NCBI RefSeq assembly: GCF_900115695.1 | Contig: NZ_FOXK01000002.1 | Span: forward strand, 1 to 64,000 | DNA length: 64,000 nt | DNA from: Ectopseudomonas toyotomiensis | GTDB taxonomy: Bacteria; Pseudomonadota; Gammaproteobacteria; Pseudomonadales; Pseudomonadaceae | Direction: 5' to 3' | Part shown: positions 56,944 to 64,000 of the stretch, in pieces | Layout: the number at the start of each line of letters is the position of its first letter | Position numbering within the stretch: the stretch's first letter is position 1 | Program-made: the position numbers and the translations under genes | The notes under the pieces: generated by a model | The model's input: the letters and a program-made list of their open reading frames with translations, nothing else | Databases searched by the model: none | Told to the model about the DNA's origin: nothing

Positions 56944-57933
56944 CTAGGCTCCCTGGCGAATTTGCACCACCAGCTTGCCTACAGCCTTGCGCTGGCCGAG
57001 GGCATCGATGGCTTCGCCGCCACGCTCCAGCGGGAAGGTCTGCGAGACCAGCGGCTTGAGCTTGCCTTCGGCATGCCAGGCGAACAGTTGCTGGAAGTTC
57101 GCTGCGTTGTCTTGCGGCTGGCGTTGGGCGAAGGAGCCCCAGAACACGCCGACCAGGGAGGCGCCCTTGAGCAGCGGCAAGTTGGCTGGTAGCGCCGGGA
57201 TGCCACCGCCGGCGGCGAAGCCCACCACCAGGAAGCGGCCGTTCCATCCGATGCTGCGGAAGGCTTCTGCGAACAGCGTGCCGCCCACCGGGTCGTAGAT
57301 CACGTCGACGCCCTGGCCGCCGGTGAGCTTTTTCACCTCGTCCTTTAGGCTCTGCTCACTGTAGTTGATCAGCTCATCGGCGCCGGCTTTGCGCGCCACT
57401 TCCAGTTTCTCGGCGCTGCTCGCTGCGGCGATGACCTTGGCGCCCATGGCCTTGCCGATTTCCACAGCCGCCAGGCCGACGCCGCCGGAGGCGCCGAGCA
57501 CCAGCAGGGTTTCACCCGGTTGCAGGTTGGCGCGCTGCTTGAGGGCGTGCATCGAGGTGCCGTAGGTCATGCCGAAGGCCGCCGCGGTGGTCAGGTCCAT
57601 GCTCTTGGGCACCGGTAGCACGTTGTAGGCCGGCACGGCGACCTCTTCGGCGAAGCCGCCCCAGCCGGTCAACGCCATGACCCGATCACCCGCGCGCAGA
57701 TGGCTGACTTTCTCGCCGACGGCCTTGACCACACCGGCTACCTCGCCACCCGGGGCGAAGGGAAAGGGCGGTTTGAACTGGTATTTGCCTTCGATGATCA
57801 GCGTGTCGGGGAAGTTGACCCCGGCGGCCTGCACCTCGATCAGCACCTCGTTCTTTTTCGGCTCGGGGCTTGGCAGGTCTTCCAGTACCAGGGTATCGGC
57901 GGGGCCGAAGGCTTTGCACAGCAGGGCTTTCAT
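56944..57933 (-). CDS. NADPH:quinone oxidoreductase family protein
   Basis: This 329-residue zinc-free medium-chain dehydrogenase has a GroES-like N-terminal domain (EVLIEVQAAGVNFPDTLIIEG), AFGMTYGTSMHAL and the nucleotide loop LVLGASGGVGLAAVEIG (about 148-164). It reduces quinones or enoyl compounds with NADPH. The start at 57933 is chosen over one three codons earlier because GAGG sits at a usable distance only for it. Confidence 0.87.
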   Translation of the reverse strand: MKALLCKAFGPADTLVLEDLPSPEPKKNEVLIEVQAAGVNFPDTLIIEGKYQFKPPFPFAPGGEVAGVVKAVGEKVSHLRAGDRVMALTGWGGFAEEVAVPAYNVLPVPKSMDLTTAAAFGMTYGTSMHALKQRANLQPGETLLVLGASGGVGLAAVEIGKAMGAKVIAAASSAEKLEVARKAGADELINYSEQSLKDEVKKLTGGQGVDVIYDPVGGTLFAEAFRSIGWNGRFLVVGFAAGGGIPALPANLPLLKGASLVGVFWGSFAQRQPQDNAANFQQLFAWHAEGKLKPLVSQTFPLERGGEAIDALGQRKAVGKLVVQIRQGA

Positions 57934-58088
57934 GAAGGTCATTCCTCTTGCAGGGTGCCATGCAGTGTAGAAAGCGCCCGCTGAGGGTCAACGAGCATGC
58001 CGATGCCTGATAGGTCGGCATAAGCGCCGGACTTGGGTGCGGGCCTGTGGATGGCTATGCTAGGCACATCCCCGATGGAGTGCCGAAC

Positions 58089-58493
58089 GTGAAACTGTTG
58101 ACCGCCCTGCTACTGAGCCTGTCGATCTGCCTGCCTGCCCTGGCCTCTTCGGAAAAGAAGGAGGAGGCTCCTGCGACGATTTATCACAACCTGACGCCAG
58201 CGCTGATCGGCAACCTGGCGGATCAAGGCAATCGCCTGAAGTTCTTCAAGGCCGATGTATCCCTGCGGGTGACCGGTACCGAGGCCGAGGAGAAGCTCAA
58301 GCAGCATGAACCGCTGATCCGCCATCAGATGGTGATGCTGTTTTCGGCGCAGACCAGCGAGACCATCAACGCTCCCGATGGCCGTGAGAACCTGCGCCTG
58401 GAAGCCTTGAAGAAGGTGCAGGACGCGATCAATGGTGAAGAGGGCAAGCCGATTGTCGAAGACCTGCTGTTCAACAATCTGATTATTCAGTGA
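58089..58493 (+). CDS. FliL-family protein (flagellar basal body-associated type)
   Basis: This 134-residue exported protein has a signal peptide (KLLTALLLSLSICLPALA) and the FliL-like body: YHNLTPALIGNLADQGNRLKFFKADVSLRVTG, then EPLIRHQMVMLFSAQ and a final LLFNNLIIQ. It lacks the transmembrane stator-binding linker of classical FliL, since the leader looks cleavable. It starts with GTG. No flagellar genes are nearby. The role is unknown. Confidence 0.8.
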   Translation: MKLLTALLLSLSICLPALASSEKKEEAPATIYHNLTPALIGNLADQGNRLKFFKADVSLRVTGTEAEEKLKQHEPLIRHQMVMLFSAQTSETINAPDGRENLRLEALKKVQDAINGEEGKPIVEDLLFNNLIIQ

Positions 58494-58549
58494 AAGGGTG
58501 CGGCTTCAGCAGCGTGATTTTCGCGGCTGAAGCCGCTCCTACATGTTGT

Positions 58550-59674
58550 TCAGGCCATCTGCGCCAGGGTCTTGCGAAAACGCGTCAGTGCCGCGACGAA
58601 GAACAGCGTGCCGATGCCGGCGATAGCCAGCATGTAGGGCCAGACGATGGTCAGCCCCGCACCGCGATAGAGAATGGCCTGGGCCAGCGCGACGAAGTGA
58701 GTGGTCGGCGCCGCCAGCATGATCTGTTGCACCAGCTCGGGCATGCTTTCACGTGGCGTGGTGCCGCCGGAGAGGATCTGCAGCGGCAGCAGCACCAGGA
58801 TGATCAGCAGGCCCAACTGCGGCATCGAGCGCGCTACCGTGCCGAAGAAGATACCCATCGAGGTGGTGGCGAACAGGTGCAGGGCCGCGCCGGCCAGGAA
58901 CAGAGCGATGGAGCCTTCGATCGGCACCTGCAGCCAGCCCTGAACCACCAGCAGCAGTGACAGGGCTGCAGCCGTCAGTACCACCAACCCCATCGACCAG
59001 ACCTTGGCCAGCATTATTTCCAGTGGCGTCACCGGCATCACCAGCAGGTGTTCCACGGTGCCGTGCTCGCGCTCGCGGATCAGCGCTGCGCCGGTGAGGA
59101 TGATCGACAGCATGGTGATCTGGTTGATCACCTCCATCACCGAGCCGAACCAGGCGCGCGTCAGGTTGGGGTTGAACTGTATGCGCAGCGCCAGTTCGGC
59201 CGGCTGCTGCAGCTCGCCACGGTAGCGGTGGACGAACTCGGCCACCTCGCTGGCACCGATGTTTTGGATATAGCCAGCACCGGTGAAGGCCATGCTCACC
59301 TGGGTGGCGTCGACGTTGAGCTGGATCGCCGGGCTGCGGCCGGCGAGCACGTCGCGCTGGAAGTTCGGCGGAATGTTCAGGGTGAAGGTATAGCGCCCGG
59401 AATCCATGCCGCGATCCATCTCGCTCAGGTCGATGCGCTCCGGCGTACGGAAATAGGGCTCCTGAAAGGCCTGGATCAGCCGCTCGGAGAGCTGCGACTG
59501 GTCTTCGTCGACCACGGCGATGGCGGCGTTGTGCAGGCTCTCCGGCATGCTGGTGGCGGCGGAGTAGATGCCCATGCTGAAGGCCCAGAGGATCAGCAGC
59601 ACCAGTGCCAGATCATGCTGCAGGCTGCGCAGCTCCTTGATGCCGAGGTGGAGGATATTGGCCAGGCGTTCCAT
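58550..59674 (-). CDS. ABC-2 type transporter permease
   Basis: This 374-residue permease has one N-terminal helix (about 22-42), a large periplasmic domain (about 43-170) and five C-terminal helices with EREHGTVEHLLVMPVTPLEIMLAKVW near 200-225, the ABC-2 coupling region. It is the last gene of the HlyD-ABC-permease set and overlaps the upstream gene by one base. Confidence 0.9.
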   Translation of the reverse strand: MERLANILHLGIKELRSLQHDLALVLLILWAFSMGIYSAATSMPESLHNAAIAVVDEDQSQLSERLIQAFQEPYFRTPERIDLSEMDRGMDSGRYTFTLNIPPNFQRDVLAGRSPAIQLNVDATQVSMAFTGAGYIQNIGASEVAEFVHRYRGELQQPAELALRIQFNPNLTRAWFGSVMEVINQITMLSIILTGAALIREREHGTVEHLLVMPVTPLEIMLAKVWSMGLVVLTAAALSLLLVVQGWLQVPIEGSIALFLAGAALHLFATTSMGIFFGTVARSMPQLGLLIILVLLPLQILSGGTTPRESMPELVQQIMLAAPTTHFVALAQAILYRGAGLTIVWPYMLAIAGIGTLFFVAALTRFRKTLAQMA

Positions 59675-62379
59675 CAGACCTCCTGTTTGCGCAGCAGGCT
59701 GGCGCTGAGCAGCGTCAGCAAGGGGATGGTCAGCGCCAGGGTAAGGAAGTACCCGACCAGATCATGGAGTTCGAGTGCCTTGGAGAACAGGCCCCGGCTG
59801 ATCACGAGAAACTGCGAGGTCGGGTAGAGCTGGCCGACCAGCGCGCCGAAACCTTCCAGCGAGGCCACCGGGTAGATCAGCCCGGAGAACTGGATGGCCG
59901 GCAGCAGGGTGGCGATGGCGGTGCCGAACACCGCGGCGATCTGGCTCTTGGTAAAGGTCGACATGAGCAGGCCGAGGCCCGTGGCGCACGCCAGGTAGAG
60001 CAGGGCGCCTGCCAGCAGGGTTAGCGGGTTGCCCTTGAGCGGTACGTCGAATACGGTCACCGCCAGCAATACCAAAAGAACGAAGTTGAACAGGCCCAAT
60101 GCGATGTAGGGCAGCTGCTTGCCGAGCAGGAACTCCAGGCGGGTGACTGGTGTGACGTAGAGGTTGATGATCGAGCCCAGCTCCTTCTCGCGCACCACGC
60201 CGAGGGCCGTGAGCATCGCCGGGATCAGCATCAGCAGCAGCGGAATCACCGCCGGCACCATGGCCTTGAGGCTTTCCACGTCCGGGTTGTAGCGGTAGCG
60301 CACTTCCAGTTCGGCGGCGCTGGCGGCTTGCGGCTGGGGTGAGCGGCGCGCCAGTTCGCTCAGGTAGTGCTGATGCAGGCCGGTGACATAGCCCTTGATG
60401 GTTTCGGCGCGGGTCGGCATGGCGCCGTCGATCCACATGCCGATCTGCGGATTGTCGCCGCGCTTGAGGTCGCGGCCGAAATTCGGCGGAATCTCCACCG
60501 CCAGGCTGATGTCGCCATTGCGCAGGCGTCGTTCCAGTTCGTCGTAATCGGAGAGCGGCGCCTTCTCCAGAAAGTAGCGCGAGCCGGACAGGTTCAGGTG
60601 GTATTCCTGGCTGGTGGTGGTCTGGTCGCGATCCAGCACGGCGAAGCTCAGGTCCTCCACGTCGAGGCTGATGCCGTAGCCGATGATGAACAGCAGCAGC
60701 ACCGTGCCGAGCAGTGCCATGCCGCCGCGAATGGGGTCGCGGCGCAGTTCCAGCGCTTCGCGCCGGGCATAGCTGAGCAGGCGGCGCAAACTGAACAGCT
60801 GGCGCTGCGGTGGTGGTGCCTGTTCAAGCGGCGGCGCCTCGCTGGCGGGCTGTTCGCCAACCGCCTCCTGCAGGTAGGCGATGAAGGTGGCTTCGAGGCT
60901 ATCCAGCCCGCGTTTTTCCATCAGGCCTTGCGGCGTGTCGCTGTCGAGCACCTTGCCGGCGTGCATCAGCGAGATGCGGTCACAGCGCTGCGCCTCGTTC
61001 ATGAAGTGGGTGGAGATGAAGATGGTCACGCCGTCACGGCGCGAGAGGTCGAGCATCAGTTGCCAGAAGCCGTCGCGGGCCACCGGGTCGACGCCTGAGG
61101 TGGGCTCGTCGAGGATGAGGATCTCCGGCTTGTGGATCACCGCCACGGCCAGTGACAGACGTTGGCGAATGCCCAGCGGCAGGCGTTCGGGGAGCATGTC
61201 CATGACTTCGCCGAGGTCGAAGCGTGCTGCCATCTGTGCCACGCGCGGCTCTATCTCAGCGGTCGGCACATGGAACAGCTGGGCATGCAGCATCAGGTTC
61301 TGCCGCACCGTCAGCTCGCCGTACAGGGAGAAGGCCTGGGACATGTAGCCGACGCGCTTGCGTGTGGCCATGTCGCGCGGGTCGACGGCCTGGCCGAACA
61401 GCAGCGCCTCGCCCTCGGACGCTGGCAGCAGGCCGGTGAGCATCTTCATGGTGGTGCTCTTGCCGCAGCCGTTGGAGCCGAGAAAACCGAAGATCTCGCC
61501 ACGGCGGATGCGGAACGATACCGAGTCCACCGCGACGAAATCGCCGAAGCGCATGGTCAGGCCCTTGGCTTCGATGGCGATCTCGTTGCTGTCTTGCAGG
61601 GGTGGAATGACCACCTGCTGATGTCCGCGGCGGCGTTCCTCGGGCAGCAGGGCGATAAAGGCCTGTTCCAGGCTGGTGCTATGGGTGCGGGTGCGCAGTT
61701 CTGCCGGGCTGCCTTCGGCCAGCACGCGGCCGGCATCCATCGCTACCAGATGGTCGAAGCGCTCGGCTTCCTCCATGTAGGCGGTGGCCACCAGCACGCT
61801 CATCTGCGGGCGCTGCGTGCGGATGCGGGCGATCAGTTCCCAGAACTGGTTGCGCGACAGTGGGTCGACGCCGGTGGTCGGCTCGTCGAGGATCAGCAGG
61901 TCCGGGTCATGGATCAGCGCGCAACACAGCCCCAGTTTCTGTTTCATGCCGCCGGACAGCTTGCCTGCCGGGCGCTCGCGGAACGCGGCCATGCCGGTGC
62001 TGCGCAGCAGATCGTCGATGCGCCGCTCGCGCTCGGCAGCGTCCTGGCCGAACAGGCGGCCAAAGAAGTCCAGGTTCTCGAACACCGACAGTGTCGGATA
62101 GAGGTTCTTGCCCAGGCCCTGCGGCATATAGGCGATATGCGGGCAGACACGGCGGCGATGGCGGGCATCGGCCATGTCACCACCGAGCACCTCGATGTTG
62201 CCTTCCTGAATCTTGCGCGCACCGGCGATCAGCGCCAGCATACTGGACTTGCCGACGCCGTCCGGACCGATCAGGCCGACCATGCGACGCTCTGGCAACT
62301 GCAGATCCACCTTCTGTAGGGCCTGGGTCTGGCCGTAGCGCAGGCCGACGCCAGCCAGGCGTGCGACCGGGGCGTTCAT
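59674..62379 (-). CDS. Tandem ABC ATPase fused to ABC-2 permease (RbbA type)
   Basis: This 901-residue protein has two ABC ATPase domains (about 5-225 and 265-495) and a C-terminal ABC-2 permease (about 540-901). First Walker [10 protein letters not shown] with signature [11 protein letters not shown] and [13 protein letters not shown]; second Walker [10 protein letters not shown] with a signature position reading [13 protein letters not shown] instead of LSGG and [13 protein letters not shown]. This matches the RbbA/YhiH family. E. coli RbbA binds ribosomes, but the operon with HlyD and a second permease suggests an exporter. The degenerate second signature (LPLG) implies one asymmetric ATP site. 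Confidence 0.9.
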   Translation of the reverse strand: MNAPVARLAGVGLRYGQTQALQKVDLQLPERRMVGLIGPDGVGKSSMLALIAGARKIQEGNIEVLGGDMADARHRRRVCPHIAYMPQGLGKNLYPTLSVFENLDFFGRLFGQDAAERERRIDDLLRSTGMAAFRERPAGKLSGGMKQKLGLCCALIHDPDLLILDEPTTGVDPLSRNQFWELIARIRTQRPQMSVLVATAYMEEAERFDHLVAMDAGRVLAEGSPAELRTRTHSTSLEQAFIALLPEERRRGHQQVVIPPLQDSNEIAIEAKGLTMRFGDFVAVDSVSFRIRRGEIFGFLGSNGCGKSTTMKMLTGLLPASEGEALLFGQAVDPRDMATRKRVGYMSQAFSLYGELTVRQNLMLHAQLFHVPTAEIEPRVAQMAARFDLGEVMDMLPERLPLGIRQRLSLAVAVIHKPEILILDEPTSGVDPVARDGFWQLMLDLSRRDGVTIFISTHFMNEAQRCDRISLMHAGKVLDSDTPQGLMEKRGLDSLEATFIAYLQEAVGEQPASEAPPLEQAPPPQRQLFSLRRLLSYARREALELRRDPIRGGMALLGTVLLLFIIGYGISLDVEDLSFAVLDRDQTTTSQEYHLNLSGSRYFLEKAPLSDYDELERRLRNGDISLAVEIPPNFGRDLKRGDNPQIGMWIDGAMPTRAETIKGYVTGLHQHYLSELARRSPQPQAASAAELEVRYRYNPDVESLKAMVPAVIPLLLMLIPAMLTALGVVREKELGSIINLYVTPVTRLEFLLGKQLPYIALGLFNFVLLVLLAVTVFDVPLKGNPLTLLAGALLYLACATGLGLLMSTFTKSQIAAVFGTAIATLLPAIQFSGLIYPVASLEGFGALVGQLYPTSQFLVISRGLFSKALELHDLVGYFLTLALTIPLLTLLSASLLRKQEV

Positions 62380-63443
62380 TGCGGAACCTTGATCGCCAGA
62401 TGCGTGGGCCACTCGGCGTCAGGATCGAGGCGCAGGTAGGCCATGCCTGGTACGCCGGTCTTGACCTGCTGCAGGTGTTTGCTCAGCAGCTCGGGGTCGA
62501 TGCGCGCCTTTACCCGGAACATCAGCTTCTCGCGTTCGCTGGCGGTTTCCACGGTCTTCGGCGTGAACTGGGCGACGCTGGCGACATAGCTGACCTTGGC
62601 TGGAATCACGTATTGCGGTGCGGCGTCGATCACCAGGCGCACCTCGCTGCCCAACGCGACGCGACCTGCCTGGCGCTCGGGCAGGAAGAAGGTCATGTAG
62701 ACGTCGGTCAGATCCACCAGGTTGAGCAGCTTGCCGCCGGCACCGAGCACTTCGCCGGGTTGAGTGACGCGGTATTGCACGCGGCCGGCGCGTGGTGCCT
62801 TGAGCTGGCTGTCGTCGATGTCCACCTGCAGCCTCTCGACGCTGGCGCGGGCCGCTTCGGTGGCCGATTGCGCTTCGATGGCCTGCGACTGGGCTGCAGC
62901 TATGCCGGCCTCGGCCGAGCTGACCTGAGCGCGCGCGGCGGCCAGCGCGGCCTCGGCACTCTGCAGGCGGGCCAGGTCGTCATCCAACGTCTGCTGAGGC
63001 AGGGCGTTGCGCTTGACCAGCGTGGCGCTGCGCGCGTGACGTTTGCGCGCGGCATCCAGCTCCGCCTGGCGTTGGTGCACCACGGCCTCGGCGGCAAGTT
63101 TTTCGCTTTGACGCAGGCTGATCTGGCTGGCGGCGGTGATCTGGCCATTCTCTGCCTGACGCAACTGGGCACGGGCCTGGGCCAGTTGGGCTTCGAGCAC
63201 CTGGGTGTCCATGCGGGCGAGAATCTGGCCGGGCTCGACGAAGTCACCTTCGTCGACTTCGATGCTGGCGACGCGCCCGGCTAGTTTGGTCGCCACATCC
63301 ACTTCGGTGGCTTCGATGCGCCCGTTACCGCTGGCGAACCCCTCGCCCAGCCCCGCTGGGCGCAGTTGCCACCAGGCTGCGGCCGCCAGCAAGGCCAGGC
63401 TGGCGGCGATCAGATAGGGCAGGCGGCGTTTTGCGTTGGTCAT
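62376..63443 (-). CDS. HlyD-family membrane fusion protein
   Basis: This 355-residue periplasmic adaptor has one N-terminal helix (about 9-27), a lipoyl-like half ([22 protein letters not shown]), a long coiled coil (about 75-205) and the second lipoyl/beta-barrel part ([21 protein letters not shown]). It links the ABC exporter to the outer membrane or to periplasmic substrate. It overlaps the ATPase gene by 4 bases. The outer-membrane TolC partner is not in the window. Confidence 0.92.
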   Translation of the reverse strand: MTNAKRRLPYLIAASLALLAAAAWWQLRPAGLGEGFASGNGRIEATEVDVATKLAGRVASIEVDEGDFVEPGQILARMDTQVLEAQLAQARAQLRQAENGQITAASQISLRQSEKLAAEAVVHQRQAELDAARKRHARSATLVKRNALPQQTLDDDLARLQSAEAALAAARAQVSSAEAGIAAAQSQAIEAQSATEAARASVERLQVDIDDSQLKAPRAGRVQYRVTQPGEVLGAGGKLLNLVDLTDVYMTFFLPERQAGRVALGSEVRLVIDAAPQYVIPAKVSYVASVAQFTPKTVETASEREKLMFRVKARIDPELLSKHLQQVKTGVPGMAYLRLDPDAEWPTHLAIKVPQ

Positions 63444-63511
63444 CTCGGCTTCCCTGTAGCGCCCCATGGCTGGGGGCTATCACGACATTTCCATTGTCTG
63501 CCAGATGCGCC

Positions 63512-64000
63512 TCAGGGGGCTTGATGCAGGTCAAGCGCGGGGGGCTGCCACAGGCAGGTTCGGTTGCGACCCTCATGCTTGGCACGATACAGCGCCTGAT
63601 CACCTTGGGCGAGCAGTTCGCCTGGCTGTTCGTCGCTCACTGGGTCGACCACCGTGATACCGATGCTCAGGGTCAGGTGGCCGAACGGGCTGGCCGGGTG
63701 ATGGATATCCAGGCTGGCGATGGCTGCATGGACGCGCGCGGCGACCTGCTCGGCACCCTCCAGATTAGTGTTGGCGAGAATGATCGCGAACTCCTCGCCA
63801 CCGTAGCGGCAGGCCGTATCGCCTTCGCGTTGCAGGCTGTCGCGCAGGGCTGCACTGACTCTGCGCAAGGCGTCGTCACCGGCGAGGTGGCCCAGTGCAT
63901 CGTTGTAGGCCTTGAAGTGGTCGATATCCAGCATCAGCAGCGCCAAAGGCGCGTTGAGGCGGCGCAGGCGGCGCCATTCGGCGAGCAGTTGCTGATCGAA
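63512..64000 (-). CDS. GGDEF diguanylate cyclase, C-terminal part (5' end off window)
   Basis: An open frame continues from the window edge to the stop. The active site RYGGEEF and the product-inhibition I-site R-E-G-D five residues before it are intact; LMLDIDHFKAYNDALGHLAGD starts the domain. It makes cyclic-di-GMP. The N-terminal sensor is outside the window. It lies upstream of the HlyD gene on the same strand with 68 bases between, so it may or may not be in the same transcript. Confidence 0.92.
   Translation of the reverse strand, partial: FDQQLLAEWRRLRRLNAPLALLMLDIDHFKAYNDALGHLAGDDALRRVSAALRDSLQREGDTACRYGGEEFAIILANTNLEGAEQVAARVHAAIASLDIHHPASPFGHLTLSIGITVVDPVSDEQPGELLAQGDQALYRAKHEGRNRTCLWQPPALDLHQAP

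Overview
The window is a stretch of a GC-rich gammaproteobacterial chromosome that I assign to the genus Pseudomonas, most likely the mendocina/oleovorans/aeruginosa side. Gene content and order (ubiK, glnK, ammonium transporter, sutA, xerC, dapF, lysA, cyaA, argH, algZ-algR-hemC-hemD-hemX-hemY-dsbB-algQ-algP, hemB, ppk1, ppx, trxA, rho, ubiD) match what I remember of the algR region of the P. aeruginosa chromosome. That match is from memory, not from a search.

Bases 1 to about 2300 are foreign. They are AT-rich and carry a large serine recombinase whose start codon lies only 22 bases from the broken end of comM. Further in are a factor-independent terminator, an imperfect inverted repeat that could be an oriT, and the start of a MobC-like ribbon-helix-helix gene that runs off the left edge. 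I read this as one end of an integrative mobilizable element inserted in comM. The rest of the element and the 3' part of comM lie outside the window.

Bases 2300-21000 are core genome. They hold ubiK, a sigma54/NtrC-type promoter driving glnK and an ammonium transporter, yjbQ, sutA, a leftward lptM-lysA-dapF-DUF484-xerC-HAD operon interrupted by a MITE-like palindrome, an AraC regulator, cyaY, rnk, a lipase, cyaA and several small or periplasmic proteins. Bases 21000-34960 hold argH and the alginate regulators AlgZ/AlgR, AlgQ and AlgP around the haem genes hemCDXY, then an ABC-F ATPase and a small MscS channel.

Bases 35000-47200 hold a LysE exporter, a cytochrome c-fused FTR1 iron permease, an SseB-like protein, YaiI, a thioesterase, ElbB, a fatty-acid hydroxylase-like membrane enzyme, DedA, hemB and the polyphosphate pair ppk1/ppx. 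Bases 47300-51650 hold a ureidoglycolate-lyase-like gene in an operon with an amino-acid-type ABC importer, divergent from a FadR-type regulator with palindromic operator candidates between them. Bases 51800-64000 hold trxA, rho, ubiD with a flavin/2Fe-2S reductase, a DUF3309 peptide, a quinone oxidoreductase, a FliL-like protein, an RbbA-type HlyD/ABC/permease operon and a truncated GGDEF diguanylate cyclase.

Small GC-rich hairpins, several headed by GTAG as in REP elements, recur in intergenic spaces. I saw no rRNA, tRNA, CRISPR array or complete insertion sequence. The most unusual items are the comM-borne element, a possible relic of another amtB gene between glnK and the present transporter, the MITE-like repeat that supplies a stop codon, and the ureidoglycolate/ABC cluster.
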